Part shown: one piece after another, positions 9,180-20,037 of the stretch | Position numbering within the stretch: the stretch's first letter is position 1 | Layout: each line of letters opens with the position of its first letter | Assembly (NCBI GenBank): GCA_024509875.1 | Contig: JAMPIV010019845.1 | Span: forward strand, 682,001 to 746,000 | Source of the DNA: Oreohelix idahoensis | Taxonomy: Eukaryota; Mollusca; Gastropoda; Stylommatophora; Oreohelicidae | DNA: 64,000 nucleotides | Direction of reading: 5' to 3' | Made by a program: the position numbers and the translations under genes | Notes under the pieces: generated by a model | Seen by the model: the letters and a program-made list of their open reading frames with translations, nothing else | Database searches by the model: none | Told to the model about the DNA's origin: nothing

Positions 9180-10844
9180 TGTTTGGCCGGCTAAAAATGG
9201 GACTTGCCAAAATGCTAAAGTACTGATGCTGCTGCTTCCGTAGATTTGTCTCTGTGGTGAGGGCACGTTTCCAGATCAGTCAGGAAGTAACCACTCCTGG
9301 TCATGGCAAGAATTTTCACAACCCATGGAATGTAGGTTTGTTGTTGTCGATATCCCATGCTGCTGAGCATATCTACTCTTGGCAGCCCAATGCCATTCTT
9401 AAAAAAGTGCAGGTTTTCTGCAGTTGTTTTAATGTTCCGTATAGTGCGTTGGTGACTGTCAGAGGTGTCTGTAAAAGTTTTTTCCTGGCGTTTGTGAGTG
9501 ATGGACACTCCGTGAGGAGGTGTCTGGTTGTTTCATAGGGATGAGAGCAGTGTCTACACATGGGTAGGTGCTGAGGGTTGATACGGTTTAGATGGCTATT
9601 GACTCTGGTGTGTCCTGTTCGGAACTGAAAGATAAGACTTTGATTTCTCCTGCTGAGTCTGTTTATGTTGTCGTTGTCTTTTGGGCAGGTCATTTCATTA
9701 AAGACATTTCGGCCAGTCGGCCCGTTCGCCCATCTGTTCAGCCAGATTTCTCTTGTGTTGTTTCTGAGAATCTGTTTGACTGTTCTCATGCTACAGGGTC
9801 TGTCCTTTTGTTGTTTAGAGGCTCCTGTTTTAGCAAGTCTATCAGCTGTCTCATTTCCAGTTAGATCACTGTGTCCAGGGATCCACTGTAGAGTTACACT
9901 GATGGAGTAGGCTGTGATCAAGTTATGAACCGCTTTTCCTATAAGAAAAATGTCTTTGTTTTCATATGGAGTCTGTTTAAGTGCTTCCAGAACAGACATG
10001 GAGTCACTGAAAATCACTATATCTGATGGCTTTCGTTCCATAAGGTCAAACTGTTTGTGTAGTAATTCAATGGCTGTCTTGATGGCCTCAGCCTCCGCTT
10101 CATAATTTGAACAATTCTCACCACAGGAGTCACAGAACTCATAAGAGGATCCATCCAGGTACCATATGCAGACGCCATATCCTGCAAAAGAGGTGGTCTT
10201 GAAAGCAGAACCATCTGTGTAGGCCTGGATTGCTGACGTTGGGTAGCTGTTTATGGTCTCCAAGGCACACGTCTTCAAGACTGTGGGTAGTGTTTCCTTG
10301 TTGGCCGTTTTATCTATCAGTTGTGTTTTGACAGTTGGTTGATGGAAGTTTTCCCAAGGGGGTGGTCCAAAGTATTTGTTTTCCAATTCTCTCTCTTGCG
10401 GGAGATGGTGTTTATCATTTTCCTCTTTGGCTATGTCCAGGAGAGATAGTTGTTTCAGTCTTCGTGTTTGTTTCCAAGTGTCAATAAGTACTTTGTTTGG
10501 GTGGTCTTTCTCTTGTCTCCTGTATCTCTCTACAGCTTCAGTCAGTGCTATTTTACGCCTAATATCCAGTGGCTCTATATTGGCATCTATCTCGCATACG
10601 GCTGTGGGTGTTGATCTCATCCATCCACAAATTAACCTGAGAGCTTGGTTCTGCACACGGTCCAGAGATGAGATGGTATTAGTACTCACAATGGTCTGGA
10701 GGGGGAGGTTATAGTCTATCACTGATCTCACATAGCCGAGATATAGTTGACGAAGTGTTAGTTTATCCGCTCCCCAATTTGTACTAGCTAGCCGTTTGAT
10801 GAGGTTTAGAAGCTTACATGCTTTTTCCCTGAGGTTGTAGATGT
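9180..10844 (-). mobile_element. LINE family A, 3' half (end of RT, RNase H, 3' UTR)
   Basis: Minus-strand 3' half of the LINE whose 5' half is at 13157-15670. A frameshift lies near 9375-9400, where the next minus frame continues a related peptide (HFFKNGIGLPR against TFLRMALG). The 3' UTR appears to end near 9180, close to the end of the family D fragment. No tail or target duplication could be fixed. Confidence 0.85.
9373..10842 (-). CDS. LINE family A polyprotein, C-terminal part with RNase H
   Basis: Continues the reverse transcriptase C-terminus (NLREKACKLLNLIKRLAS, then GYVRSVIDYNL), then carries a complete RNase H domain. The motifs AYTDGSAF, EAEAEAIKTAIELL, FSDSMSVLEAL and WIPGHSDLTGNETADRLAK place the Asp, Glu, Asp and Asp catalytic residues in the usual order. 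It ends in a CCHC-like knuckle (CRHC, H, C around TRHLLTEC). The frame is open for nearly 490 codons, so this half is well preserved. The nominal start upstream in 10845-10905 belongs to the inserted element, not the LINE. RNase H after RT is typical of I- and LOA-type clades; the exact clade is inferred only. Confidence 0.9.
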   Translation of the reverse strand: MYNLREKACKLLNLIKRLASTNWGADKLTLRQLYLGYVRSVIDYNLPLQTIVSTNTISSLDRVQNQALRLICGWMRSTPTAVCEIDANIEPLDIRRKIALTEAVERYRRQEKDHPNKVLIDTWKQTRRLKQLSLLDIAKEENDKHHLPQERELENKYFGPPPWENFHQPTVKTQLIDKTANKETLPTVLKTCALETINSYPTSAIQAYTDGSAFKTTSFAGYGVCIWYLDGSSYEFCDSCGENCSNYEAEAEAIKTAIELLHKQFDLMERKPSDIVIFSDSMSVLEALKQTPYENKDIFLIGKAVHNLITAYSISVTLQWIPGHSDLTGNETADRLAKTGASKQQKDRPCSMRTVKQILRNNTREIWLNRWANGPTGRNVFNEMTCPKDNDNINRLSRRNQSLIFQFRTGHTRVNSHLNRINPQHLPMCRHCSHPYETTRHLLTECPSLTNARKKLLQTPLTVTNALYGTLKQLQKTCTFLRMALGCQE

Positions 10845-13161
10845 TGTAGTGAATTTCTAATACAATAGCTAAATTAATAAATAACAATATAGGGCATAAA
10901 GGCAAAATAAGAAAGTATAAAAGAAATTTCGGCTAGAACGCGTGGTTATCGCCTACGCCTTCAGATTATCAATTGCTAACGCATAAGACGAACAAAACGG
11001 TACTCAAATTTTCAAATTCGTCCTTGACACCACTTTTCCTAGTTCTAAGAAAACATCTGCTTACAAATGCATTGTAGAACGAGGAGGGGCAAGGAGATGA
11101 AAATGCAAATACGTTTCGCATTGATTTTAAACTAAAAGCCAACTATAGCAAGTGGCAAGCCTTGCCTTAGGGGTTCCCCCAAAATACGATGAAAAAGTTA
11201 GAACATGTAGACGACACGTGTCACTAAAACGACTTTAGCTCTTATTAGGAATGACGAAATTCTATCGTAAGTACAGAAGTCATCCCCTAGTATGGAAGTG
11301 AACGGTGGTAACAGCAAATACATGACTATCATAGAAAAATACATATTTTGAACGAAGCCACTTAGCCCCATTAAACTTATATATTCGGGTACCTTAGGAC
11401 TTGCTGACAAAGAATATGTTATGTGTTTCGCAAATAGTCCATTAATTAACAAATTATAGCCAAAATACTATAGTGGAGTTGACTGACAGCACAAGATCAT
11501 ATCTGCTTAATTTTTTTAATGGCATGTTTGGAAAACACTGCTTTGGGGGAAATGAGGCCAACAAGTTAGATACGATTTGATTGGCTGTAGTAAAATGTAA
11601 GGCGAAACATTATTGGGTGACCTGGAAATACAAATATTGTTGTTAATGGAAACGTATAGGATGGATAGTTTTTTTCAAAGGCTCATGTAAACATGGCCTG
11701 ATTGGTTAGAACGTTAGATATGGTCAAGTAGAAGCGTCGGTTCACTGCCATTTTTGAAAATAAATTCTGTGAAAATCAAGTACGTTGAGAACAGGCTAAG
11801 AATTTTCTAATAAAGGAAAAGCCTGGACAAAGGCAGATCGAAAATGTGCCAGATTCTATTGCCTAGTCATCGTTTTACTAGTGTTATTTCGTTACATCTG
11901 TGGTAAGATTGATTTTCTTAATATTTTATTTAAAATAAAATTTGAATGTGAGATACTAACATACGATTATAAGTAAGTGAGTCTATGGCAGACTCAAAAC
12001 AGAGTCTAGAGATAAATCCAGCATATGAAAGACTATCAGAGAGGTGTAGACCAACTAAATTATATAGGATTATCATCAGGAGCATAATACCTATCCTATG
12101 GTATGGACAACAGATTATTGCTGGAATTGCAGAGGCGTTGTAACTATTAGGGGAGAGGAGTACTTTTATACCTGGTCACATCAAAAGAAACTGGTGAAAG
12201 GGATTGTCGTAAAGAGCTGATCTTGCATGTTTGTTTGTAATGTGCCTGTCCTGGTTGTTGAGTATTAGTGTAGGCTGTTGATTACGAAGGAGGCATATCC
12301 TTCTGATTTCAGAGGTATTTGGTTGCTGTCAATAACTGGTGCCAGACTACAGTGGGCCGATATATTCATGCCACAGTCTTGCCTTTTTCGGAGACAACTG
12401 TAAACCACCATCATTCTTGAAGAAGTGGGAGCTGAAGGTTGTCGTTCAGCGAAGTGCGGGAAGATTCCTACAGCATATTACCAAGTTAGGTGCATGTTTC
12501 GGCACCTGGTCGTTCAACTCACATTATATTAGAAAAGGAGACTGGGAATAGTGATATAAACATTCCATCAGTGTCCATAAAAACTTACAAACAACATGCA
12601 GAGATGATGATAGTAGACAATCAACCAGTGTATACTAGAAGTCACCTCAGTTAAACAATACAACTACACCCTTATATAATAATATATGTATTATGGACAG
12701 AAGATCCATTGTATAAATTGATTGATGTAATTAATTTCTATGATTTCACTTTGAGTGTCAGTCCTGATTCCAAATAAATCAGATTCAGGACAATAAATTG
12801 AAAAACCTTAACTTTCAACCGCAGACTTACTAAAGATAGTCTTTTAAAGTGTAGTTTGTATGTGATTGTCGTGGTACTGTTGTGTTGTATTAGATAATAA
12901 AATAATTTGTGTAATTGTTTATATGTTTAGTTGGTTAATGCAACCTTACACTAACATTTCATAACCCTAGACACCAAACGTAGTCATCTTACATTATATC
13001 TAGAATAAGTCTGAATGAGATCATAGTGGTGGTAGTAGAAAGGTACCCTGGAAATTTACTCTAATATTTATTATATTCAGGGACCTTCACAGCTGACCTC
13101 ATTCAGTACACTAAGATTTCTTAACAACAAACTGTATTAACATCAAACCCACCACAGATGT
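10840..13161. mobile_element. 2.3-kb insertion of unknown class, 5-bp target duplication, TG...CA ends
   Basis: The segment 10845-13156 (2312 bp) splits the family A LINE frame. It is flanked by GATGT at 10840-10844 and 13157-13161. Removing it and one GATGT restores a continuous frame (GHI followed by YNLREK). Its ends read TGTAGTGAATTT and, on the other strand, TGTGGTGGGTTT, so it starts with TG, ends with CA and has a short imperfect inverted repeat. A 5-bp duplication with TG...CA ends suggests a long solo LTR, but a TIR transposon relic cannot be excluded. Inside I see AT-rich noncoding DNA and a LINE-like shred near 12020-12120 (NPAYERLSERCRPTKLYR). I saw no second LTR or integrase. Confidence 0.75.
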
Positions 13162-15670
13162 GTCCATCTAGTTTCAATTGTCTGTCCAGTTTTACTCCTA
13201 GATAGACTGGGTGCTCCTCTTTTGTTAGCATTTCCCCACTCAGTTTGATGTTGATAGGTCTTTTTGCTATTTTGTGGCTGCGCGAGAAAGTGGTGTATAC
13301 AGTTTTCTGCGTATTGATTTTTAGTTTCCACAGTTCACAATATACTGACATTGTAAGGAGAGCTCTGTTGATCTTGGCTTTTGCCAGAATGGGATATTTA
13401 TTAGTAGTCCAGATGGCAAGGTCATCGGCAAACAGCGCCTTCGACACATTCAGATGTTTGGCAAGGTCATTAATAAAGATGAGGAAAAGGGTGCAACTTA
13501 AAGGAGAGCCTTGAGGCAGTCCTTCTTCCAGCGTTCTTTTCCGTGAAATTGTACCAGCATAGTTGGTGGCTATGGTTCTATTTGTTAGGAAAGCCTGTAT
13601 CCATCTAATCATTTTCCCTCCTATTCCCATTCTTCTCATCTTTAGCAAAAGTCCCTTTCTCCAAACTCTGTCGTAGGCTTGCTCAAGGTCGATGAACACA
13701 GCTATTGTGCTTTTTCCCTCTTGAAAACCATCCATCACATTCTGTGTGAACCTGAAGAGGGGGTCATCTGTGCGGCACTTACGTCTGAAGCCTGCCTGGT
13801 TGTTGTCCAGAAGGTTCCAGCTTTCCAACCACCAGTATAGTCTGTTGTTTACCATTCTCTCGACCAGCTTGCCTAAGCATGAAGTGAGGGATATGGGCCT
13901 ATAGCTTCTTGGTGTTCCCGGTGGTTTCCCTTTCTTCAATATAGGCAAGATGGTTGCTGTCAGCCATGCTGATGGTAGCTGTCCCTCGTTCCACGTTCTA
14001 TTGATGAACCACAGAAGTGTCTCTTTTGCCTTTGGCCCTAGCTGACAAATCATCTCATTTTTAATGTTATCTGGTCCTGGAGCTTTATTTTGGGCCAGTT
14101 TCCGTAGTGCCATTCTCAGTTCTTGTGGGCGGAACGGATCATCGAACGCAGCCATATTGGCCTGATCTATGTTACGCGTGGATGTGTTCTTTAGGAGCAC
14201 TTTGTTTAGTTTCTTTCTCTGTTGTGTTTTATTTACACTGGCGTAAAAATTGTTGAAGACATCGGCTTTCTTGCTGCTTGATGTTACTTCATCACCACTT
14301 CCATCCACCATAGGTGTTGGGTTTGTCTTTTTCTTGCTTCCCTCGAGATTACTAAGGAGTCTCCAAACTTTGTTCCCTTCTCTTTTTAAATCTAGTTTAT
14401 TGCAATTTTCTTTCCAAGTCTCCCGTTTATTCTTCTTGGTGACATACCTTACTTTTGCTGTCCACCTGTTGTACTCTGTTTTATTTAGGGTGGTAGGGTA
14501 TTTTTCAGCCTTCTTTCTAGCCTCTCTCCTCTCTTTGACTGCTTCAGCTAGTTCAGATGTCCAGTAAGGTTTATACTTCTTATGCTTCCCCCTTGGGATG
14601 CACTTTTTGGCAGCTGCTAGGATTGTGGTACATATGTTGTTGTATGTAGTATTAATGTTATCAGTTCTAATGATTTGACTGAATCCAGCATCAGTTTCTC
14701 GGCCGTAGCGGTCCCAGTCTGCTTTCCTGAAGTTCCAGGATGGTTTACCAAGGGACTTCTGTGTCATCTGTGGTGTTAAAATAGTTGTTAAAACAGGGCG
14801 GTGGTCACTTCCCACATCTTCTAAGACTTTGATGATACTATTTTCTGCTATATCAGCTGAAACAAATGTCAGATCTGGCCGGCTGGTCGAGCCGTGTGCC
14901 CTGTGAAGGAGTGTTGGTGGAGTTTCCAAGTTCTGCAGTAGCATTAAGTTGGTACTGCTGCACAACTCCTCAACCTCTAGGCCCCTACTGTTAAACCGCC
15001 TGTATCCTAGAGCAGGAATGTGAGCATTAAAATCACCAGCTACGACAGTTTTCTTTAGTATGGGCTCAAACTCAGGCAGACCTTTTGATGAGGTCGGGGG
15101 ACAGTAAATGTTGTGTAGTGTGTACTTGGTGTTATCTTTGCCCCATAGCTTTATTATTTGGAGGTCGATATCCGCTGTAGGGTTGTTGGTTACTGTGGCT
15201 CGGGTATCATTTCTGATTAAGGTCATGATGCCTTGGCACTTCAGGCATTCACATTTGTACTGTGTATAACCCGTGATGTTAATTTGTCTCCGTGGGAGTA
15301 TTGTTTCCTGGAGAAGGGCTACTTGTACTTGATGTTCGTGTAGTATTTTGTTAAGCTCAATTGTCTTGTTCTGTAGTCCAGCTATATTTAGCTGTAAAAT
15401 GTTAAGGTTCCCCTTCGCTGACTTTTCACAAGGAGCAGGGGATTTATCTCTCTTGCGCGGGCCTTGGTAACCGAGGCGACGCCCGAGCTCGTATGGAATA
15501 TGTTGTTTGACTGGCATTGGGTGTTTGCTGCAGACATCTCCCTCCCAAAGAATGCAATGTGTGTGTCTTCCTCCATGAGTATTGGGTTGGTTTGCTTGGC
15601 CACTCACCTTTTTGGCTCTAAAGATCACTTTGCTTTGGGGGTTCAGAGAGATGCATTCCCCGCTAGTCAC
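13157..15670 (-). CDS. LINE family A polyprotein, endonuclease and reverse transcriptase
   Basis: Minus-strand open frame of about 838 codons up to the inserted element. After a short N-terminal segment, an apurinic-like endonuclease starts near LNILQLNIAGLQNKT. It contains LLQETIL (catalytic Glu), VVAGDFNAH (Asp and Asn) and DVGSDHRPV (Asp and His). The reverse transcriptase follows: KAPGPDNIKNEMI, YRPISLTSCLGKLVERM, FIDLEQAYDRVW (first Asp), GLPQGSPLS and ALFADDLAIW with the paired Asp. All key residues are present and the frame is uninterrupted, so this half is young or well conserved. The true continuation lies at 10842-9373. The ATG at 15670 is the first in frame; upstream ORF1 was not recognised. 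Confidence 0.93.
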
Positions 15671-16330
15671 AAGCGCTCACGATGCAGGCTTCATTTCTTC
15701 GTTCTGTGGCTGAGCTTTTGCTGTGGCTGTGTTACGTCCTGCATCCTATGCCTTCACGATTTTCCCCAGCACAGTGGTTCTAAATTTCCAGAGTTTTAGT
15801 GGCTTTGCTTCCCATGTCTCAGGAGTTGGACAAAATCTGACGATGGGTGCAATGTCAGGTCGCACGGCACTCTTGCTGCAGCTGGGACGTTGGGCAGGGC
15901 CCGGATCCCTTCTAAGTAAAGACCTATATTTTACCATCACCACTTCAGGATCCTTGGTGAGGTTATCGAGGATTGGACAGAGAAAGCTTGGTAGGCAAGT
16001 AGAGAAGAGAGAAAGTAGCACTTAACCCATGAGTGGGGTTTGGGTTGGTGTTGGCCAGAGCATGGTCCACTCGCTGGTGGGTATTGCGCCTGCACCTTAA
16101 GAGGGGTCCCAAACAACTCCCGACCCAGTTATACCGCCAGGCACTCGGTCGCCCCCATAGCAAACTCTGTGAGAACGGGGTCACCTCGTGAAGGTGCTGC
16201 TATGGACACGTTTGTGCAGGAGAGGCCATATGCCAGAAGCTTACTACAAGACAGTAGCTTCCGCGGCGATCACTGCACCTGGATATGAGAGGCTATGTGT
16301 TCGCTTCAACATCCATTGATGTAGGTGGGA
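15671..16330 (-). other. Probable 5' region of LINE family A
   Basis: Sequence just 5' (minus sense) of the family A polyprotein, GC-richer than its surroundings. Minus-strand frames at 15746-16021 and 15963-16184 are open but show no gag or zinc-knuckle motif that I recognise. It may hold the LINE 5' UTR or an eroded ORF1. The left limit of the element is not fixed by any target duplication. Confidence 0.4.
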
Positions 16331-16754
16331 CGTCGTGGCCCGAACCCTACATAGACCCCGGAATGTAGGTTTCAAGTGTCAATTACAAGCTTTGAGCCAC
16401 AGACTAGTAGTACAGCAAATGGTCTCTTCGGGTCGTACCACAAATAGTCGGGTCGCCTTGTGCTGGTACCACAAACTTTAGAGGGAATAAAAGAACAAAT
16501 TCCGCTGCTAAGTCTTTGTTTTCCTGATGTCAGTCAGGCGCCTTTCCCAATGTCCATCAACCATTTGTTTTCTCAGATTTTTTACTCTCCCATAGCGTAT
16601 ATTGTATCACTCAGGGCATGTGATGAACAATCACCAGTATGTCAGTTAATTTAAGGAAAAATTTGTGCCTGGACAGCGGCAGTGGCTTGTGCCTGAAGGA
16701 ACATGTAAGCTTACATACATTCACAAAATGATAATATACAACTATGCGCCCGTT

Positions 16755-17750
16755 GATGTAATCATCACTCACTCCCTGCTCCATTTGGAGTATGGGGTTA
16801 CCTCTGCTTTTGGTTCTTCCGTGAGAACTAGCATGAAGCAATCACCATCGCTTGCTGTGGTGGTTCATGAATGTATCCTTTTCACATGCTGAGGTTGCCA
16901 GCCTCTTATGGACTTTTACCACAAACAGCAAGTACAAACATGTCAAATTCAAAGCATAAAAAGATGTTCCAACTCAACTCAAAAACTGAGAAATCTTAGA
17001 CTTCTTGCTCAGGTAAATAGTCTTGGCAACTTGATACAGATGCCTAGAACACACGTCGGGGTACTTAGTTCTATTAACAATCCCTCTGCAACTTTGTGAG
17101 TAAGTCCTGTATAAGTCCGGTTTTTGTTTGAATGACGTAGGGTTTCCTTGCTGTAGTGTTCAGAAGTGCTCCACTAAGTCCGGTTCTATTTAAAGTCAGA
17201 ATCTTTACTTCTTTTGTTTCCTGGCTTCAGTCCGAGCTGTCTACTTGACGATTCAGGAATGCAGTGCAGTGTGTCTAAAAAGTCCAACATTATATCGCAG
17301 ACTTCACCCATGCACTCTTGGTGTCAACTACTAGGCAACTCCCAATCAGAGCAATTGTATATGACAACTCGAATTGCCTAACAAATGGCATTCAAAGTAC
17401 ATGTAATGATAGAGTAGTGTTTATGGAATTTTCTACGTGACTCATACTTTTGAGAATTTAAACAGCCACTTTCCATATATGGAATCGTGATTTCCTTAAA
17501 GTGTTGCCACAGTTTACTTATATCACACTTCCCCTCACTCTTCAAAATGTCTTCCAAGATTGTGTTTATCTATAATCACCTATCCCAAGTAATTCAGAAG
17601 TCTGATTACTTAGTTTATCAGACTCCGCCGATCTCTTGTATCACATGACTTCTGGCAATCCGACTGCCCGTCTAGACAAATCGTGGTCTATACAATTAAA
17701 CCCATATTGCAAGTCCATTCTAATGTCGGATCGGAAGCGATTATGCAATC
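16755..17750. repeat. Long dispersed repeat, copy 1 (copy 2 at about 25865-26300)
   Basis: Blocks shared with 25865-26300 occur in the same order: CTCCCTGCTCCAT, AGCAATCACC, TGGTGGTTCATGAAT, TGCTGAGGTTGCCAGCC, CTTGCTCAG or TTTGCTCAG, and later CGGAAGCGATTATG (17725-17738 versus 26275-26288). Divergence is moderate and spacing differs. No coding motif is seen. The part between about 17100 and 17680 has no match that I could follow. Confidence 0.6.
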
Positions 17751-17856
17751 TCGAACAAACATTTTATGCTTGCATTTACCTGGAGTCAATGTGGTATTAT
17801 CACGTTTAGTGATACAATTAATCTCTCAGGGATGGGTGATTGTCTGCCCCTGTCAT

Positions 17857-18177
17857 GCATCAAAGCATTCTTCTTCTTCCTGAAAAGGATGTTGGTTGCG
17901 CTGTGTCAGTTTACAGCGAAGCTGTGATATTTGCGCCTTTCGGCCGACACATTTGACTTTAGCACAGCATCTTTTGGGACCGGGTTTGCCTTCCCACCTC
18001 GATCCCTACTCTCTCAGCCAGACTGCAGTGATGCAGCCTGTTTCCAGGACCACCACTTGGAGATGGAGTAGGGTTTTTGTCATCTCTGGTTCATTGACCC
18101 TGACGCAAGCAGTCAAGCTTTCAGTCGTTGACTGCATTCATCTCTTTTGCTGCGTCTTCAGTCCGGCATCAAAGCAT
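17857..18177 (-). mobile_element. SINE-like element, copy 2, with 12-bp target duplication
   Basis: 297-bp insert (17869-18165) flanked by GCATCAAAGCAT at 17857-17868 and 18166-18177. In minus orientation it starts close to TGAAGACGCAGCAAAAGAG and ends in a (GAA)n tail, seen here as TTCTTCTTC beside the left duplication. It aligns end to end with the insert in the mariner at 6962-7260. The open frame at 17896-18186 is a shadow. Confidence 0.88.
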
Positions 18178-18264
18178 GAAATGTGAACAATGATAGTAGC
18201 AAAATAGGGTAACAATTCTGAGGATAGGCACAAAATTATGTGTGTTAGCAGAAATAATAGATCA

Positions 18265-18362
18265 GAGGACTAGATGTGGAGGTAAATTTGTGGTATTTAT
18301 AAAAGAACTGAATGTGGAGGCAAATTTGTGGCATTTATAAAAGGATTGGATGAAGAGGTAAA
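18265..18362. repeat. 38-bp minisatellite outlier, about 2.5 units
   Basis: Diverged units of the repeat at 5479-5680 (GATGTGGAGGTAAATTTGTG, then TATAAAAG). It lies just downstream of the inferred end of the PPIL1-like transcript. Confidence 0.85.
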
Positions 18363-18440
18363 GTTGTTGGATTGTTTCAGTTTATTCTCAGGATAAAGAA
18401 CAACAAAATGCAGTCACACTCAGCACCAGACAAATCAATG

Positions 18441-18446
18441 TTTATT
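18441..18446 (-). terminator. Candidate polyadenylation signal of the PPIL1-like gene
   Basis: AATAAA on the minus strand, followed (minus sense) by a GT-rich stretch TTTGTCTGGTGCTGAGTGTG. It is the first good candidate downstream of the stop codon at 19680 and lies just past the minisatellite. If used, the whole 1.2-kb array would sit in the 3' UTR. This is positional inference only. Confidence 0.45.
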
Positions 18447-18519
18447 TCACAGTTTACATTATTTAATTTGTCTGCTTCCTAATACAAAAACTAATCAACA
18501 AACGAAGACCATGCACAAG

Positions 18520-19700
18520 GTGATATCATGATGTGTGTGAAATATGTGTCGATGGTGATATCATGATGCATGTGAAATATGTGTAGATGGTGATATCATG
18601 ATGTTTGTGAAATATGTGTAGATGGTGATATCATGATGTATGTGAAATATGTGTAGATGGTGATATCATAATGTATGTGAAATGTGTAGATGTGATATCA
18701 TGATGTGTGTGAAATATGTGTAGATAGTGATATCATTATGTAGGTGAAATATGTATAATTATGATATGATGTATGTGAATTATGTGTAGATGGTGATATG
18801 ATGTGTGTGAAATATGTATACACGGTGATATCATGATGTATGTGAAATATGTGTACATGGTGATATCACGATATATGTGAAATATGTGTACACGGTGAAA
18901 CCACGATGTGCGTGACATGTGTACAATGTGATATCATGATGTGTGTGACACATATACATGGTGATATCATTATGTAGGTGAAATAAGTGCAGGTGGTGAT
19001 ATCATGATGTATGTGACATGTGTACATGGTGATATCATGATATGCGTGAAATATGTGTACATGGTGACATCATTATGTAGATGAAACATGTGTACATGTT
19101 GATATCATGATGTCTGTGGCATGTGTAATGGTGATATCATAACATATGTGACATGTGTACATGGTGATATCATGATGTATGTGACATATGTACATGGTGA
19201 TATCATGATGTATGTGGCGTGATGTCATGGTGTATGTGAAAAATGTGTACATGGTGATATCATGATGTATGTGGCATGTGTAAATGGTGATATCATGATG
19301 TATGACACATGTACATGGTGATATCATGATGTATGTGAAATACGTGTAGATGGTGATATCATGATGTGTCTGAAATATGTGTAGATGGTGATATCACAAT
19401 ATATGTGACATGTGTACATGGTGATATCATGATGTGTGTGTGGTATGTGAACCATGTTTACATGGTGTCATCACGATGTCTGTGAAATATGTGTATATGG
19501 TAATATCATGATGTATGTGAAATATGTGTACATGATAATATCATGATGTATGTGAAATATGTGTACATGGCATTATCATGGTGTATGAGACATGTGTACA
19601 TGGTGATATCATGATGTATGTGACATGTGTAGATGGTGATATCATAATGTGTGTGAAATATACTGTGTACATGATGATGTCAAGATGTCTGTGAAATATA
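18520..19700. repeat. 33-35-bp minisatellite running into the PPIL1-like stop codon
   Basis: About 34 irregular units with core GATATCATGATGTATGTGAA and a variable ATGTGTACATGGT part, with unit lengths of about 30-35 bp. The rightmost unit (about 19675-19700) overlaps the last codons of the PPIL1-like CDS, so the array is directly joined to coding sequence. Short open frames on the minus strand here are repeat artefacts. Confidence 0.95.
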
Positions 19701-19906
19701 TGCCTTCACAATTTTGACTTGATCAGTTGGTCTATCTGTGTCATCTGTCTCAACCATGCCAATTCGCTGCACCACAATCATCCCCGAGCACACACGTCCA
19801 AATATGGTATGCTTCCCATCCAACCACTGAGTTGGGGCCAGTGTTATGAAAAATTGACTTCCGTTTGTGTTGGGGCCGCTGTTGGCCATAGAAAGTATGC
19901 CTGCAC
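19680..19906 (-). CDS. PPIL1: PPIL1-like peptidyl-prolyl isomerase, coding exon 4
   Basis: Last coding exon, from acceptor ACACAG to a TGA stop at 19682-19680. It encodes the second half of the cyclophilin fold: [20 protein letters not shown], then HTIFGRV. Q119, F121, W129 and H134 match cyclophilin A Q111, F113, W121 and H126, so all usual active-site residues are present. The conserved IVKAY near the end is followed by ISQTS in place of the short PSG-type end seen in mammals. These last codons fall within a unit of the adjoining minisatellite (18520-19700). Confidence 0.95.
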
Positions 19907-20037
19907 CTGTGTTAGATGTAAGAAACATGAGGCATTAACAAAATTACAGCTCAATAAATTTACATTCTTTCTTCTTGTATGTAACTACTTCTGCTGTAAC
20001 ATGTTGCACATTAACTTATTTCTGTACACTTCAGTTC

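Noticed and set aside
13245..14567. Plus-strand open frames over the family A LINE
   Set aside because: Shadows of the minus-strand reverse transcriptase and endonuclease frame, which has all family motifs.
17896..18186. 96-codon plus-strand frame, with a similar frame at 6949-7224 minus
   Set aside because: The two frames are similar because both cover copies of the SINE-like element. The sense strand of that element has the GAA tail in the opposite orientation and there is no protein family match.
18736..19327. Minus-strand frames of 60-84 codons
   Set aside because: Translations of the 33-35-bp array downstream of the PPIL1 stop codon.
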